Positions 7,201-16,114 are shown, counted from the stretch's first letter. The stretch is 56,548 bases of DNA from Candidatus Hydrogenedentota bacterium (GCA_020848835.1 JADLHJ010000029.1:1-56548), one strand, 5' to 3'. Notes: a model not told the origin generated them from the letters alone. Program-made: numbers and translations.

Positions 7201-10125
7201 GAAGCGCCCGCTGGCGTGGCAAACGTAAAGGTCACGCTGGAGAAGCAGGTTTGGAACTATTACGTGCGGCGTTACTACAACTACCACGAGCCGAACTGGG
7301 CGGAATCGTTTGAACCTGTCGAGACGCGCGAGGTGAAACTCGCGAGCGGCATGGGATCGACGACGTTTGATGTGAGCGATTACGGTTATTACCGCGTGCG
7401 CGTGCATTCGGATGCGACGCCGCAGTTCAGCACGATGTCGTTTTATTCGTATGGCGGACAGCCGCACCTCGTGAATGCGGCGCGGCCGAGCTTGATCAAA
7501 CTGACGCTGGATAAACCGAAGTACTCGATCGGCGAGCAGGCCACGGTGCGCGTGGAAGCGCCGTTCGATGGCAAGGCGTTCGTCGTGATGCAGGGACAGG
7601 AACTGCAGCAGGCGCAGGCGATCGATATTGTGAATGGGGTTGGTAATGCGACCTTTGGGTTGACGACGGATCAGTATCCGAACGTGTGGATCGAAGCGAC
7701 CGTCGTGCACGCGATCAAGCCTGGAGAAAGCCAGGTGTATCCGTTCTCGAGCATCGCGCTTGCGCCGGTGAAGGTCGAAGATCCCGCGCGCAACATAGCG
7801 GTGACGTTCCCTGCGTTGCCGGAAGAGATACGCCCGATGTCGGATGCGCAGTTTACCGTTGAGACAAAAGATGCGTCGGGTGCGCCGCAGTCCGTTGAAG
7901 TAACACTGGCGGCGGTGGACGAAGGCATTCATGCGATCACCGGTTACGAAAGCCCCGATCCACTTTCGTATCTCTCCCGCACGCGGCGTCCGGATTATCG
8001 CCGCACGCATTATTACGACAAGGTTGCCTACGACTTCGACAAGGCGCAGATCGGCGGTGACCTTGAAGCGCAACTCGCGAAGCGCGCTGCGGCGATTGAT
8101 GAGAACTGGATTCGTCCGGTTGCATTATGGTCGGGCGTAGTGCAGACGGATGCGAATGGCCAAGCCGTTGTAAAGATGCAAGTGCCGGAGTACAGCGGGC
8201 AATTGCGGCTTGTTGCACTTGCGGCTTCGCCCAAGGCGACGGGCGTGCAGACGAGCTTTGTGTATGTACGGCGTCCTTACACCATGCGCACGAGCATGCC
8301 GCGTTTCCTGTTGCCGGGCGATAAAGCATCGTGCCGCGCGACGTTGCATAACAACACGAATACGCCGGTGAAGGCGACGGTGAGCTGGGCGTCGGAAGGT
8401 ACGCTCGAACCGATATCCGCATCGATGGAGATCGAAGTGCCCGCGAAGGGCGAGCAAAGTTTGCTTGCGGACTTTGTCGCCACGCAGGCGATCGGTCAAG
8501 GCGCGATTAAATGGTTTGCGACGGTCCGCGACGCCTCTGGCGCGGAAGTTGAGAAATTGGAACAGAACGCGCCGATTCCCGTGCGCGCGCCTGCGGTGTT
8601 CCAATCGGATCATCAGTTGGTTGTGTTGAAGCCGGGTGAATCCACGACAGTGAAGAACACAAAGTTCGTCGAAGATAAGCGCACGGAGATCGAAGTCGTC
8701 GCGGGTGCGAACCCGGTGCTGCGCGTGATGGATGCGCTGAAGCATGTCGTTGCGTATCCGTATGGCTGCGTGGAACAGACGACGTCGCGCTTGTTCCCGA
8801 TGTATCTGCTGAAGCAAAACGCAGAGATCGCGACGATGCATCTTGAGAAGGGACAAAACCTCGACGGGTTCATCCAAAGCGGGATCAATCGTTTGTTTTC
8901 GATGCAGACGGATTCCGGTGGCCTTGGCTTCTGGCCGGGCGCGCAATCGCCGTATGCGTATGGATCGGTGTACGCGCTGCACTTCCTCACGCTTGTGAAG
9001 AACGGGCGCGACATCGAACTGCCCGAGAAAAACATGGAAGACCTGCAAAATTACGTGCGCAAGATTTCGCGCGATTGGTCGGAAAATTCGGAGTCGACGT
9101 TGTATCAGCGCGCGTACGCGGTTTATGTGCTCGCGCTGGGCGGCGACAACGAAGCGCTGCAACAGATTCAACGCTTCGACACGGTGAAGCTGCCGCGTTC
9201 AGCGCGCTTCCTCTTGGCCGCGGCACTGTCGGTGAACGGCGAAAGCGCGGACCGCGTGAAACTGTATCTGTCAAACACGCCGTCGGAACCGTTTGTGGTG
9301 ACGGAGCCGGACGGCACGCTGAACTCCGACATTCGCAGCACCGCGGTTGAGTTGCTGGCTTTGCAGCAGATGAAGGGCGATGGACAACAAATGGTCGAGA
9401 AGGCCGATAAGCTGATCGCGTTCCTGAATTCCAATCGCTTTGGCACGACGCAGGAAAGCGCATTCATCTGCGCATCGCTGATCACGTATCTGAATGAGAT
9501 CGCGAAGAACATCGATTCCGCGGGCGCGAACATAGAAGCACCCGGCGGCAAGGCGAGCGTGAAAGGCAAGGAGTCGTATAAGGGCGAATACACAGGGCCG
9601 GGCGGTCAGTTCGTTGTGACGAACTCCGGGCAGACGCCGATATACGTGAGCGCGACGACGCGTGGCGTGCCCGCGCAGCCGGACACGACACCAATAAATG
9701 AAGGTCTCTCGCTGACGCGCACGCTGCACAACGAGAAGGGCGACGTGCATAGCGATACGACCTTCGCGCAGGCGGACAGTTTCGTGATTGCACTCGAGCT
9801 GACCTGTGACCGACCGGTGAAGAACCTGCTGATTGCGGATCTGATACCAGCAGGATTCGAAATTCAAAACCCGCGTCTCGATGCGGATGCGGTACCTGCG
9901 GCATCATTCAAGAACGGCGTGACGCCGACGTATCTGGAAGTGCGCGACGATCGGTTCGTCGCGGCGTTTGATTCGCTCGATGCGGGCAAGCACATGCTTT
10001 ACTACATCGTGCGCGCGGTGACGCCGGGGCACTATGCGTATCCTGCCGTTACGGGCGAGTGCATGTATGACGCGTCCGTGCGCGGGCGCGGTGTGCCGAG
10101 CGAGATCGACGTCGTCGCGAAGTAA
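4258..10125 (+). CDS. bacterial alpha-2-macroglobulin family lipoprotein
   Basis: A 1955-residue periplasmic protease trap. The signal peptide ends in the lipobox LLPSC, so Cys30 is lipidated. MG-type beta-sandwich domains follow; the bait/linker area 'VALWSGVVQTDANGQAVVKMQVPEY' style block and the thioester motif YGCVEQTTSR (Cys1504, Glu1506, Gln1507) are present, so covalent trapping should work, as in E. coli YfhM. The C-terminal part has the alpha-helical toroid (repeated W/G-rich helices) and final receptor-like domain. An unusual acidic insertion with runs of Glu/Asp/Ser occupies about residues 579-617. The start has GAAGG seven bases upstream. pbpC begins two bases after the stop, the classic partner that would repair peptidoglycan after damage. 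Confidence 0.95.
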   Translation: MTSAPAPLKLTIRFVATLLIVALAGLLPSCGSKPADTPNAANTEATAPPTSTEPATETTEPEEPKEAPKPLQVVGTVPLAGDPLKSRITIFFDQDIKVDGADTPEGQVPFTMEPAFSGTFVVGKNYLDISSDKFSPTAPVKVTLSDKITSATGGTLDTNARELNFAPFAFEVRRTWQLEQSADREVIGILFPTGVNPDAVQQNTDVKDADGNPVEISVTSGSQPEIARLIIPVGIKLPVTITIGTGLTDASGAFQLSQEFTAEYPTFADLRLASVEWGEGDSTYQRIRLRFSKPVKPESLSGHVTIKDKDGLALEFSPASTEESTTPEISVSMADPASTDLTIEVAAGYEGLEHATLRETVTKTLLAREQATIEEDLRVEDEYWDYADRDGLALSMGFNLAINVPSLKEHLKIEPKVDNVRVELGYNARRAKIFGDWTSGENYRITLGKGMTYAGGLKMKDEFNYSVTADNVPRYIGFGQEGKYYFPRRDGLGLPLETRNASRVKLRLFRMFPSNIAVAVSDMEDGKPWTQFLSSWSEYLSESDLDIKSTKDRLSSTPITLDSTIPAGKHGVFAIAAYDKSKDESEEGEEEEYYDEEGSSSEDDSETSPEDEYPSATKLVLFTNIGLLSHWLDDELVLFAHDLYTLEPKVGATVTVWSAKNQSLGSVTTDERGIAKLGPFEKRLGSPNVVVVEAGDDATFLYLQPRNDDDTREISPDMPKFDRKAYDAFLYADRELYRPGEPVYLRWLVRSNYGDALANVPLTYSIENPNGEELTGGPTTLSAVGSGGLDLTTEKEYPTGEYTVKLNVPGGKKPIGTYSFKLEEFVPNTMQTKLAVEEPKWLSGENYTIRLNAQHLFGAAAADRRADAKIVLRPATYKPENWKTYTFGNDTPYKSETVTTDEVQTDSSGNASFPFSYTAPPSVTYPMSALIIGRVYELGGRAVADTKEVTLLPSPISLGLTVAPGDADKGVTVNVAAIGADEAPAGVANVKVTLEKQVWNYYVRRYYNYHEPNWAESFEPVETREVKLASGMGSTTFDVSDYGYYRVRVHSDATPQFSTMSFYSYGGQPHLVNAARPSLIKLTLDKPKYSIGEQATVRVEAPFDGKAFVVMQGQELQQAQAIDIVNGVGNATFGLTTDQYPNVWIEATVVHAIKPGESQVYPFSSIALAPVKVEDPARNIAVTFPALPEEIRPMSDAQFTVETKDASGAPQSVEVTLAAVDEGIHAITGYESPDPLSYLSRTRRPDYRRTHYYDKVAYDFDKAQIGGDLEAQLAKRAAAIDENWIRPVALWSGVVQTDANGQAVVKMQVPEYSGQLRLVALAASPKATGVQTSFVYVRRPYTMRTSMPRFLLPGDKASCRATLHNNTNTPVKATVSWASEGTLEPISASMEIEVPAKGEQSLLADFVATQAIGQGAIKWFATVRDASGAEVEKLEQNAPIPVRAPAVFQSDHQLVVLKPGESTTVKNTKFVEDKRTEIEVVAGANPVLRVMDALKHVVAYPYGCVEQTTSRLFPMYLLKQNAEIATMHLEKGQNLDGFIQSGINRLFSMQTDSGGLGFWPGAQSPYAYGSVYALHFLTLVKNGRDIELPEKNMEDLQNYVRKISRDWSENSESTLYQRAYAVYVLALGGDNEALQQIQRFDTVKLPRSARFLLAAALSVNGESADRVKLYLSNTPSEPFVVTEPDGTLNSDIRSTAVELLALQQMKGDGQQMVEKADKLIAFLNSNRFGTTQESAFICASLITYLNEIAKNIDSAGANIEAPGGKASVKGKESYKGEYTGPGGQFVVTNSGQTPIYVSATTRGVPAQPDTTPINEGLSLTRTLHNEKGDVHSDTTFAQADSFVIALELTCDRPVKNLLIADLIPAGFEIQNPRLDADAVPAASFKNGVTPTYLEVRDDRFVAAFDSLDAGKHMLYYIVRAVTPGHYAYPAVTGECMYDASVRGRGVPSEIDVVAK

Positions 10126-10127
10126 CG

Positions 10128-12434
10128 ATGCGCGGCGTGGGTCACATCGTTCGATTGGCTAAGGCCGCATGGCGGTCGCGGCGCTGGCTGATTGCCGGCG
10201 CCGCGGCTGCGTGCGTTGTCCTTGTTATCGGACTACTGTGGCCGATGGATGCGCAGCATTACTTGTCGGTTGGGGCGTCGTCGCAGGTTTTCGATCGCAA
10301 CGAAAAATTGCTCTACGCGTTTTTGAACGATGAACAGCAGTGGCAGTTCTCGCGTCCACTCTCGGAAATCAGCCCCTACCTTGTGCAAGCGACGATTGCC
10401 ACGGAAGACCAGCGCTTTTGCGATCACGCAGGCGTGGACTTTGTGGCGATTGGGCGTGCGGCATTGCAGAACGTAACGCGAGCGCGGATTCACTCCGGCG
10501 CTTCGACGCTGACGATGCAGATTGTGAAGCAAGCGGACGATCTGGATCGTTCGCCGTTCAACAAAGCGGTGCAGGCATGGCGCGCGCTGCGGTTGGAGCG
10601 AAATGCGTCGAAGGACGCTATTCTTGAAGCGTATCTGAACAGCGCGCCTTATGGGTTAAATTTGGTCGGGTGTGAGTCGGCGTCGCGTCGGTATTTTGGA
10701 AAACCTTCCAATGAATTGACTCTTGCAGAAGCCGCGACGCTGGCCGCGCTGCCGAAATCACCGGTGGGATTGATGCCGTTGAAGCGCGCGGACGCTGCAC
10801 TTGCGCGGCGCAACTATGTGCTCGATCGGATGGCTGAAGAGGGTTTCATCAGCAATGACGATCGCGATCGGGCTAAGGCTCAGACCCTTGGCGTGACCTG
10901 GAATGAGTTTCCGCAACTTGCGCCGCATTTGGCGATGCGGCTTGCGGCAAACATGCGACACGGCGATGTCGTGCGCACGACGATTGACTTGGCGTTGCAG
11001 GAACGCACGGAACGCGCACTGTCGGAATCATTGAAGCAATTCGATAACGAAGTGACGAACGCGGCGGCGATTGTCGTCGATGCCGGTACCGCACAGGTAT
11101 TGGCGCGCGTGGGATCGGCTGATTTTTATGGCACGCCTGGTGGTGGCCAGGTGGATGCGTGCCGCGCGCCGCGTTCGCCGGGATCGGCGTTGAAGCCTTT
11201 CACCTACGCGTTGGGTATTGAACGCAATGTGTTGTACGCGGGCGAAATGTTGTTGGACGATTCACTCGATTACGGTTTGTACAACCCGGAGAACTACGAC
11301 GGAAAATATCGCGGGTTAGTTTCAGCGACGTATGCGCTGCGGCGTTCGTTGAATGTGCCTGCGGTGACCGTTTTGGATCGATTGGGATATGACGATCTGC
11401 ACCGGTTGCTGACGAACAGCGGAATGAACACGTTGGTGAAGCCCGCTGATTTTTATGGGTTGGGATTGACACTTGGCAATTGCGAGATACGGCTCGATCA
11501 ACTCACCGCAGCGTATTGCATGCTCGCCAATCTTGGTGAGTATCGTCCTCTGCAGGAAGTAACCGAACAATCTTATGCGCCGAAACGCGTGCTTTCTGAA
11601 GGCACCTGCCTTTCGCTTTACGCGATGCTTGAACAGGAATTTCCGAGCGAGTTCCAACGCGACGTGGTGCGCGCGACGGGATATCTCCCGCGCGTGTGTT
11701 GGAAGACGGGAACTTCGACGGGCAATCACGATGCGTGGGCCTTTGTTTTTAACCGGCAGTATGTCGTAGGCGTGTGGCTGGGCAACAACGATGCGAAGGC
11801 GTCGAAGTATCTCGTCGGTGCGCGCGCGGCGTTGCCGTTAGCTGCGCGCATTTTCCGCGGTTTGCCGCAAAAGAGTTCGCCCGATTGGCCGGACTTTGGC
11901 GATGCGATGCGCACGGTGAAAGTGTGCGCGGACACGGGGCTGCCCGCGTCGCAGTGGTGTCCGCACACGGCGACGGAAACGTTACCCGCGTCGCAGTTCA
12001 CGAACCGTCGTTGCGATGTGCATTATCCGCTCGCGCGCGAGGAAGACGGCGTGACGCAGCGTTGGCCGGTATCCGCAAAAGGGTGGGACCTCGCGAAGGT
12101 GACCGCGACGGAGGACGTGATCGCGGGAGATGCGTCGCGCAAGGAAGGACTGCGCATCATCGCGCCGACGAATAACTCGGAATTTGTGCTTGCGAGCGAA
12201 CCGAACGCGGATAAGATTCGGTTGCGTTCATCGGTTGATGCGTCGGCGGATGTGAACTGGTATCTCGACGGGCAACATCTGGGAAGTTCAGGACCGGCGA
12301 ACCGGCTGTTTGTAGACTTGACCGAAGGCACTCACACCCTCACCTGCATGGCTGCGTCGGGCGCAACGGATTCAGCTACTTATACCGTTGCAGCGCCTGG
12401 GGAGAGAAGCGAATTCCGCGAATCGTGGCGCTGA
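10128..12434 (+). CDS. pbpC: penicillin-binding protein 1C
   Basis: A 768-residue bifunctional peptidoglycan synthase. An N-terminal membrane anchor (about residues 20-40) is followed by a GT51 glycosyltransferase with the catalytic Glu93 in ATEDQRF and the block SGASTLTMQIVKQ. The transpeptidase has all three motifs: SALK (Ser353, Lys356), SLN in RRSLNVPA and KTG at 526-528. The C-terminal about 90 residues (from RIIAPTNN to the end) form the BiPBP_C beta-sandwich specific to PbpC. It lies two bases downstream of the macroglobulin gene, the conserved pairing seen in proteobacteria. Length is normal. Confidence 0.95.
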   Translation: MRGVGHIVRLAKAAWRSRRWLIAGAAAACVVLVIGLLWPMDAQHYLSVGASSQVFDRNEKLLYAFLNDEQQWQFSRPLSEISPYLVQATIATEDQRFCDHAGVDFVAIGRAALQNVTRARIHSGASTLTMQIVKQADDLDRSPFNKAVQAWRALRLERNASKDAILEAYLNSAPYGLNLVGCESASRRYFGKPSNELTLAEAATLAALPKSPVGLMPLKRADAALARRNYVLDRMAEEGFISNDDRDRAKAQTLGVTWNEFPQLAPHLAMRLAANMRHGDVVRTTIDLALQERTERALSESLKQFDNEVTNAAAIVVDAGTAQVLARVGSADFYGTPGGGQVDACRAPRSPGSALKPFTYALGIERNVLYAGEMLLDDSLDYGLYNPENYDGKYRGLVSATYALRRSLNVPAVTVLDRLGYDDLHRLLTNSGMNTLVKPADFYGLGLTLGNCEIRLDQLTAAYCMLANLGEYRPLQEVTEQSYAPKRVLSEGTCLSLYAMLEQEFPSEFQRDVVRATGYLPRVCWKTGTSTGNHDAWAFVFNRQYVVGVWLGNNDAKASKYLVGARAALPLAARIFRGLPQKSSPDWPDFGDAMRTVKVCADTGLPASQWCPHTATETLPASQFTNRRCDVHYPLAREEDGVTQRWPVSAKGWDLAKVTATEDVIAGDASRKEGLRIIAPTNNSEFVLASEPNADKIRLRSSVDASADVNWYLDGQHLGSSGPANRLFVDLTEGTHTLTCMAASGATDSATYTVAAPGERSEFRESWR

Positions 12435-12486
12435 TTTTCAAAATTCTGTTAGACTAACGGTAGTTTCGAAGAGGCCATGTCCTATT

Positions 12487-12753
12487 ATGCAACCAAAAGA
12501 CGACGAGGAATCTGAAGAATATTTGGAATATTTACGTCGCGAGTTGGCAATCGGTCTGCAAGAAGAAGCAGAAGGAAAACTCGAACCATTTGACGCAGAA
12601 GAAATCGCCGCCGAGTGTCGTCGTCACATCGAGTATCTTCGGCGGGAAGTTGCATTGGGTCTTGATGACATAAGGGATGGCCGTGTTCAACCGCTAGATA
12701 TGAAACGAATACTGGACGAATGCCACGACGAATGGGATAAGCGCTCTCGATAA
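12487..12753 (+). CDS. small acidic protein with duplicated antitoxin-like repeat
   Basis: An 88-residue, highly charged helical protein. It consists of two similar halves: EYLRRELAIGLQEEAEG..EPFDAEEI followed by EYLRREVALGLDDIRDG..QPLDMKRI. Each half looks like the 'LRREI..GL....G...PLDM' tail found in ParD-type antitoxins, but there is no ribbon-helix-helix DNA-binding head and no toxin gene next to it. I chose the ATG at 12487 (GAAGAGG twelve bases upstream) rather than a frame overlapping pbpC. Function unknown; the antitoxin resemblance is inference. Confidence 0.7.
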   Translation: MQPKDDEESEEYLEYLRRELAIGLQEEAEGKLEPFDAEEIAAECRRHIEYLRREVALGLDDIRDGRVQPLDMKRILDECHDEWDKRSR

Positions 12754-12788
12754 AGTTCAAAATGCTAGGCGAGATCCAACAATAAACG

Positions 12789-12908
12789 CCGGAACCCTTT
12801 CAGGGTTCACTTCGGTTAGCGTCGGCTTACCCAGGGTAGGCCCGCCTCCGTCGAAGCGACTCCGGCAGTCCAACCCTGGGCTACGTGCTGAAATCCCTTC
12901 GGGATAAT
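12789..12908. repeat. palindrome-rich interspersed repeat
   Basis: Three nested or adjacent inverted repeats occur: GAACCCTTTCAGGGTTC (12792-12808), CCCAGGGT (12831-12838) with ACCCTGGG (12873-12880), and TCCCTTCGGGA (12894-12904). The whole has the look of a folded interspersed element of the kind repeated in planctomycete-like genomes. The 12754-13074 gap holds this and the element at 12959-13014, and no gene. Confidence 0.6.
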
Positions 12909-12958
12909 CGAGATATATTGAGTGGTTTATAGGAATTCAAGTTTGGATGTAGGTTGCG

Positions 12959-13014
12959 TTATTTGGAGTGGGCAGCAAAGCCTTCGGTGGACTCTGCTAC
13001 CGCACTCCATTCAG
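12959..13014 (-). repeat. GGAGTGCGG-family interspersed repeat (copy 1)
   Basis: Read on the minus strand this begins TGGAGTGCGGTAGCAGAG and ends GCCCACTCCAAATAA. GGAGTG and CACTCC at the ends make an inverted repeat. Related copies are at 24938-24976 (plus) and 49261-49302 (minus). It lies upstream of rimO. Confidence 0.6.
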
Positions 13015-13074
13015 CGTGCCTTGCGGTACAAGTAGTCTCGTAACGCTCTAAACATGTTAAGGGAAAATAGCTAG

Positions 13075-14415
13075 GTGCGTGTTGGGCTTTTTACATTAGG
13101 GTGCGACAAGAACACCGTTGATAACGAGTATCTTGCGGGGATGCTCGAAGGCAAGGGGTGTGAGGTCGATTTTATTGACGATGTGGCCGTTGAGCAGCCG
13201 TATGACGCGGTCGTGGTGACGACTTGCGGGTTTATTGGCGATGCGAAGAAGCAGTCTATCGAGACCTTGCTGGAGTTCAGTGAGCGCAAGAAGGAAAGCG
13301 GATTTCCCAAGCGCGTGTTTGCGGCGGGATGTCTTGCGCAGCGCTACGCAGATGAGCTGATTAAAGAACTGCCGAATCTCGATGGGCTGGTGGGCGTTGG
13401 GCAATACGAGCAATTGACCGATCTGATCCTTGATGGCCGGCCCGCGCCGGTGCGCAATGTGCGCGATGTTGCCCGCGTGGAAATTGAACACTTCATGCGG
13501 CGCAAACGCAGCGATGCGAAGCCGTACTCGTTTTTGAAAATCTCTGATGGCTGCAATCATGGTTGTACGTTTTGCTCAATTCCGATCATGAAGGGACGTC
13601 ACAAATCCGTGCCGGTTGAAGTGCTGCTCGAAGAAGCGAGGTCGTTGCTCGAACAAGGTGTGAAGGAATTCATACTCGTCGCGCAAGACCTTTCGGATTA
13701 CGGAAAGGATTGGGGACGCGAGTGCCGTTTGCCGGATTTGTTGCGTGCGTTGTGTGCGCTGGAAGGTGATTTCTGGGTGCGCTGTATGTACGTGTACCCG
13801 ATGGGCATCACCAACGAATTCCTCGACTTGATGGCGAACGAGCCCAAGCTAGTGCCGTATCTCGATGTGCCGTTACAGCACTTGGACACGGACACGCTGA
13901 AGCGCATGAACCGTCCCTCAAAGGATGTGAATACATCAAAACTCGTGGAGCGCATTCGCGCGCGCATACCCCACATAGCGCTACGCACAACGATGATCGT
14001 CGGGTTCCCTGGCGAGACGCGGCTCGGGCATTTGAACATGCTGCAGGGTATGCGCGAGCTACGCTTCAATTGGCTCGGCGCGTTTCAATATTCGATCGAA
14101 GACGGCACGCCGGCGGGGTCAATGCCGGCGCAATTGAGCAACGCCACGAAGCAGCGGCGTTGGAAGGCGGCATTGGAAACGCAGACGGAGATTACCGCGG
14201 AGTGGAACCGTCAGCGCGTGGGCACACAGGCGCGCGTGTTGATCGAATCATTTGATGCAAATTCCGGCATGTTTAGCGGCAGGTCTGCGAGCGAAGCGCC
14301 GGAGATTGATGGGACGATATACGTGACGGCGGACAAGCCGGTTTCGGTTGGATCGTTTGTAAATGTCGAGTTTACTGGTGCGGATGTCTACGATTTGCAG
14401 GCGCGGGCGGTTTAG
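13075..14415 (+). CDS. rimO: ribosomal protein uS12 methylthiotransferase RimO
   Basis: A 446-residue radical-SAM methylthiotransferase that adds a methylthio group to the conserved aspartate of ribosomal protein S12. The N-terminal MTTase domain shows LGCDKNTVDNE (Cys10) and TTCGFIGDAKKQSIE, the latter being characteristic of RimO rather than MiaB, plus AGCLAQR. The radical-SAM cluster motif CNHGCTFC gives Cys160, Cys164 and Cys167. The C-terminal TRAM domain is present (ARVLIESFD to the end). The start is GTG at 13075; a modest AAGGGA lies about 17 bases upstream, so the exact start is a little uncertain. Monocistronic in this window. Confidence 0.95.
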   Translation: MRVGLFTLGCDKNTVDNEYLAGMLEGKGCEVDFIDDVAVEQPYDAVVVTTCGFIGDAKKQSIETLLEFSERKKESGFPKRVFAAGCLAQRYADELIKELPNLDGLVGVGQYEQLTDLILDGRPAPVRNVRDVARVEIEHFMRRKRSDAKPYSFLKISDGCNHGCTFCSIPIMKGRHKSVPVEVLLEEARSLLEQGVKEFILVAQDLSDYGKDWGRECRLPDLLRALCALEGDFWVRCMYVYPMGITNEFLDLMANEPKLVPYLDVPLQHLDTDTLKRMNRPSKDVNTSKLVERIRARIPHIALRTTMIVGFPGETRLGHLNMLQGMRELRFNWLGAFQYSIEDGTPAGSMPAQLSNATKQRRWKAALETQTEITAEWNRQRVGTQARVLIESFDANSGMFSGRSASEAPEIDGTIYVTADKPVSVGSFVNVEFTGADVYDLQARAV

Positions 14416-14456
14416 CACGAGTAGCATTCGTTGTTCCCTGAAGTTTATGTGCGGTC

Positions 14457-14484
14457 AAAAAAAATGCGGCGCTGTCGCGCCGCA
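14457..14484 (-). terminator. hairpin with T-run on the minus strand, no gene upstream
   Basis: On the minus strand the stem TGCGGCGC/GCGCCGCA with a 4-nt loop is followed by eight T residues (14464-14457). It lies after rimO and before the P450 gene, both on the plus strand, so it would stop antisense transcription only. On the plus strand it lacks a T-run. Confidence 0.4.
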
Positions 14485-14528
14485 CTCTCCGCCGCGGCGG
14501 ACGCTTCGCGCGAATTCTCTCGATCAAT

Positions 14529-14556
14529 AGTGACACCAAAGGCCGGTCTGGTATAG
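14529..14556 (+). promoter_or_regulatory. candidate promoter of the P450 gene
   Basis: GTGACA (14529-14534) and TATAGT (14551-14556) are spaced by 16 bases, with TGG just before the -10. The box is 85 bases upstream of the P450 start codon. Confidence 0.45.
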
Positions 14557-14640
14557 TCCAATCTGCGGTCTACGCCGATGTGGGGTGTGGTGTATTCAAG
14601 TGTTTGTACCCGCAGGCGTATTTGCTGAAGGAAAGGCTTT

Positions 14641-16020
14641 ATGACCACAGGCAAAATACCTCCCGGCCCGAAGGGGTCTCCTATAAGCGGTTGCGCGCGC
14701 GAGCTTGGCGATGACCGCATTGGGTTTCTGTGCGAATTGCAGCGGACGTATGGTGACATCGTGCGCTTCAGGGTGTGGGACCGGACGCTGTATCTCGTGT
14801 CCGATCCGGAACTGATAAAAGAAGTCTTCGTCACGAATCACAAGAATTTCACCAAGAGCCGTTCGCTCAAGCTGGCACGGCACGTGTTTGGTGACGGGCT
14901 GTTGACGAACGAAGGCGAGTCGCACAAACGACAGCGCCGTATGATGCAGCCGGCGTTTCACATGAAGCGCATACATGGTTACGGCGAGACGATGATTCAG
15001 TATGCGCAGCGCCACGCAGATTTTTGGGAAACCGAAAATCTAGACGGGAAATCTGTAGACATCTCGCACGAAATGATGCGGCTGACGATGGCGATCGTGG
15101 CGAAGACGCTGTTCGACTCCGATGTAGAGTCAGAGGCGGAAGCAATTGGCGAAGCACTTACGTCCGTCGTCGGTTTGTTTGAGCGCACCTTCCACCCTGC
15201 CGCCGTATTGCTGACGCTGATGCCGACGCGGAAGAACTTTCGCTTCCTACGATCGCGCGCGCGGATCGATAAAACCATTTACCGCATGATCGCGGAGCGT
15301 CGTGCATCCGGAAAAGATCACGGAGACCTGTTATCGATGCTGCTCAACGCGCAAGATGAAGCGGACGGCAGCGGGATGACCGACAAGCAGATTCACGACG
15401 AGGCGATTACGCTGTTTCTCGCGGGGCACGAAACAACCGCAAACGCGTTGACGTGGACGTGGTACGCGCTGTCGCAGAACCCGGAAGTTGAGGCGCGGTT
15501 TCATGAAGAGTTGGACGAAGTCCTCGGCGGTGAATTGCCCACACCGGACGATTTGCCCAAGCTCGAATTCACGCGCCGCGTGTTCGCGGAATCGATGCGC
15601 ATGTACCCGCCCGCATACATCATCGGCCGGATGGCGATCGAAGAGTTTCAACTGGGCGAGTACACGTTGCCTGCGCGAAGCGTGGTGTTGTTGAGTCCGT
15701 ACGTATGTCAACACAACCCCGCATTGTTTGAAGATCCCGAATGCTTCGATCCGGATCGTTGGGCGGCGGAGAAACAACGCGAGCGCCACAAGTTTTCTTA
15801 CTTCCCATTCGGCGGCGGACCTCGCACGTGCATCGGCGAATCGTTCGCGTGGATGGAAGGGATACTCTTGCTCGCCACCATCGGTCAACGTTGGCGCATG
15901 CAGTTTCCAGAGGGTCGCAAGGTGGCCTTCGATCCGCAGATAACGCTACGTCCGAAAGATGGCCTGCCGATGATGCTTACGCGCCGATCGCCCGCGCAGG
16001 TTGCGCAGGCGATCGCGTAG
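14641..16020 (+). CDS. cytochrome P450
   Basis: A 459-residue soluble haem monooxygenase. Motifs in order: the proline-rich start PPGPKGSP, WxxxR-type helix C (HKRQRRMMQPAFH), helix I AGHETTANALTW with the acid-alcohol pair (residues 261-266), ExxR in AESMR, and the haem loop FPFGGGPRTCIG with Cys397 as the axial ligand. The overall pattern is that of the CYP102/CYP4-like class with fatty-acid-type substrates, but the substrate cannot be told. No ferredoxin or reductase gene is adjacent, so electrons must come from elsewhere. A small hairpin (TGGCAT/ATGCCA, 16028-16042) follows the stop. Confidence 0.95.
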   Translation: MTTGKIPPGPKGSPISGCARELGDDRIGFLCELQRTYGDIVRFRVWDRTLYLVSDPELIKEVFVTNHKNFTKSRSLKLARHVFGDGLLTNEGESHKRQRRMMQPAFHMKRIHGYGETMIQYAQRHADFWETENLDGKSVDISHEMMRLTMAIVAKTLFDSDVESEAEAIGEALTSVVGLFERTFHPAAVLLTLMPTRKNFRFLRSRARIDKTIYRMIAERRASGKDHGDLLSMLLNAQDEADGSGMTDKQIHDEAITLFLAGHETTANALTWTWYALSQNPEVEARFHEELDEVLGGELPTPDDLPKLEFTRRVFAESMRMYPPAYIIGRMAIEEFQLGEYTLPARSVVLLSPYVCQHNPALFEDPECFDPDRWAAEKQRERHKFSYFPFGGGPRTCIGESFAWMEGILLLATIGQRWRMQFPEGRKVAFDPQITLRPKDGLPMMLTRRSPAQVAQAIA

Positions 16021-16114
16021 ACTGCGCTGGCATTACATGCCAAACACATTCCCCTTTTCCCGATGCCGATACTTCAAAACAGGCATAAATTAGGCCTCTT
16101 TTCACGCGTTTGTA

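Noticed and set aside
6823..8073. 416-codon minus-strand frame inside the macroglobulin gene
   Set aside because: Antisense shadow of a clear gene; Arg/His-rich composition typical of reverse-strand frames in GC-rich DNA.
12434..13074. Possible toxin gene next to the duplicated antitoxin-like protein
   Set aside because: No frame upstream or downstream resembles ParE/RelE; the following 320 bases are repeats.
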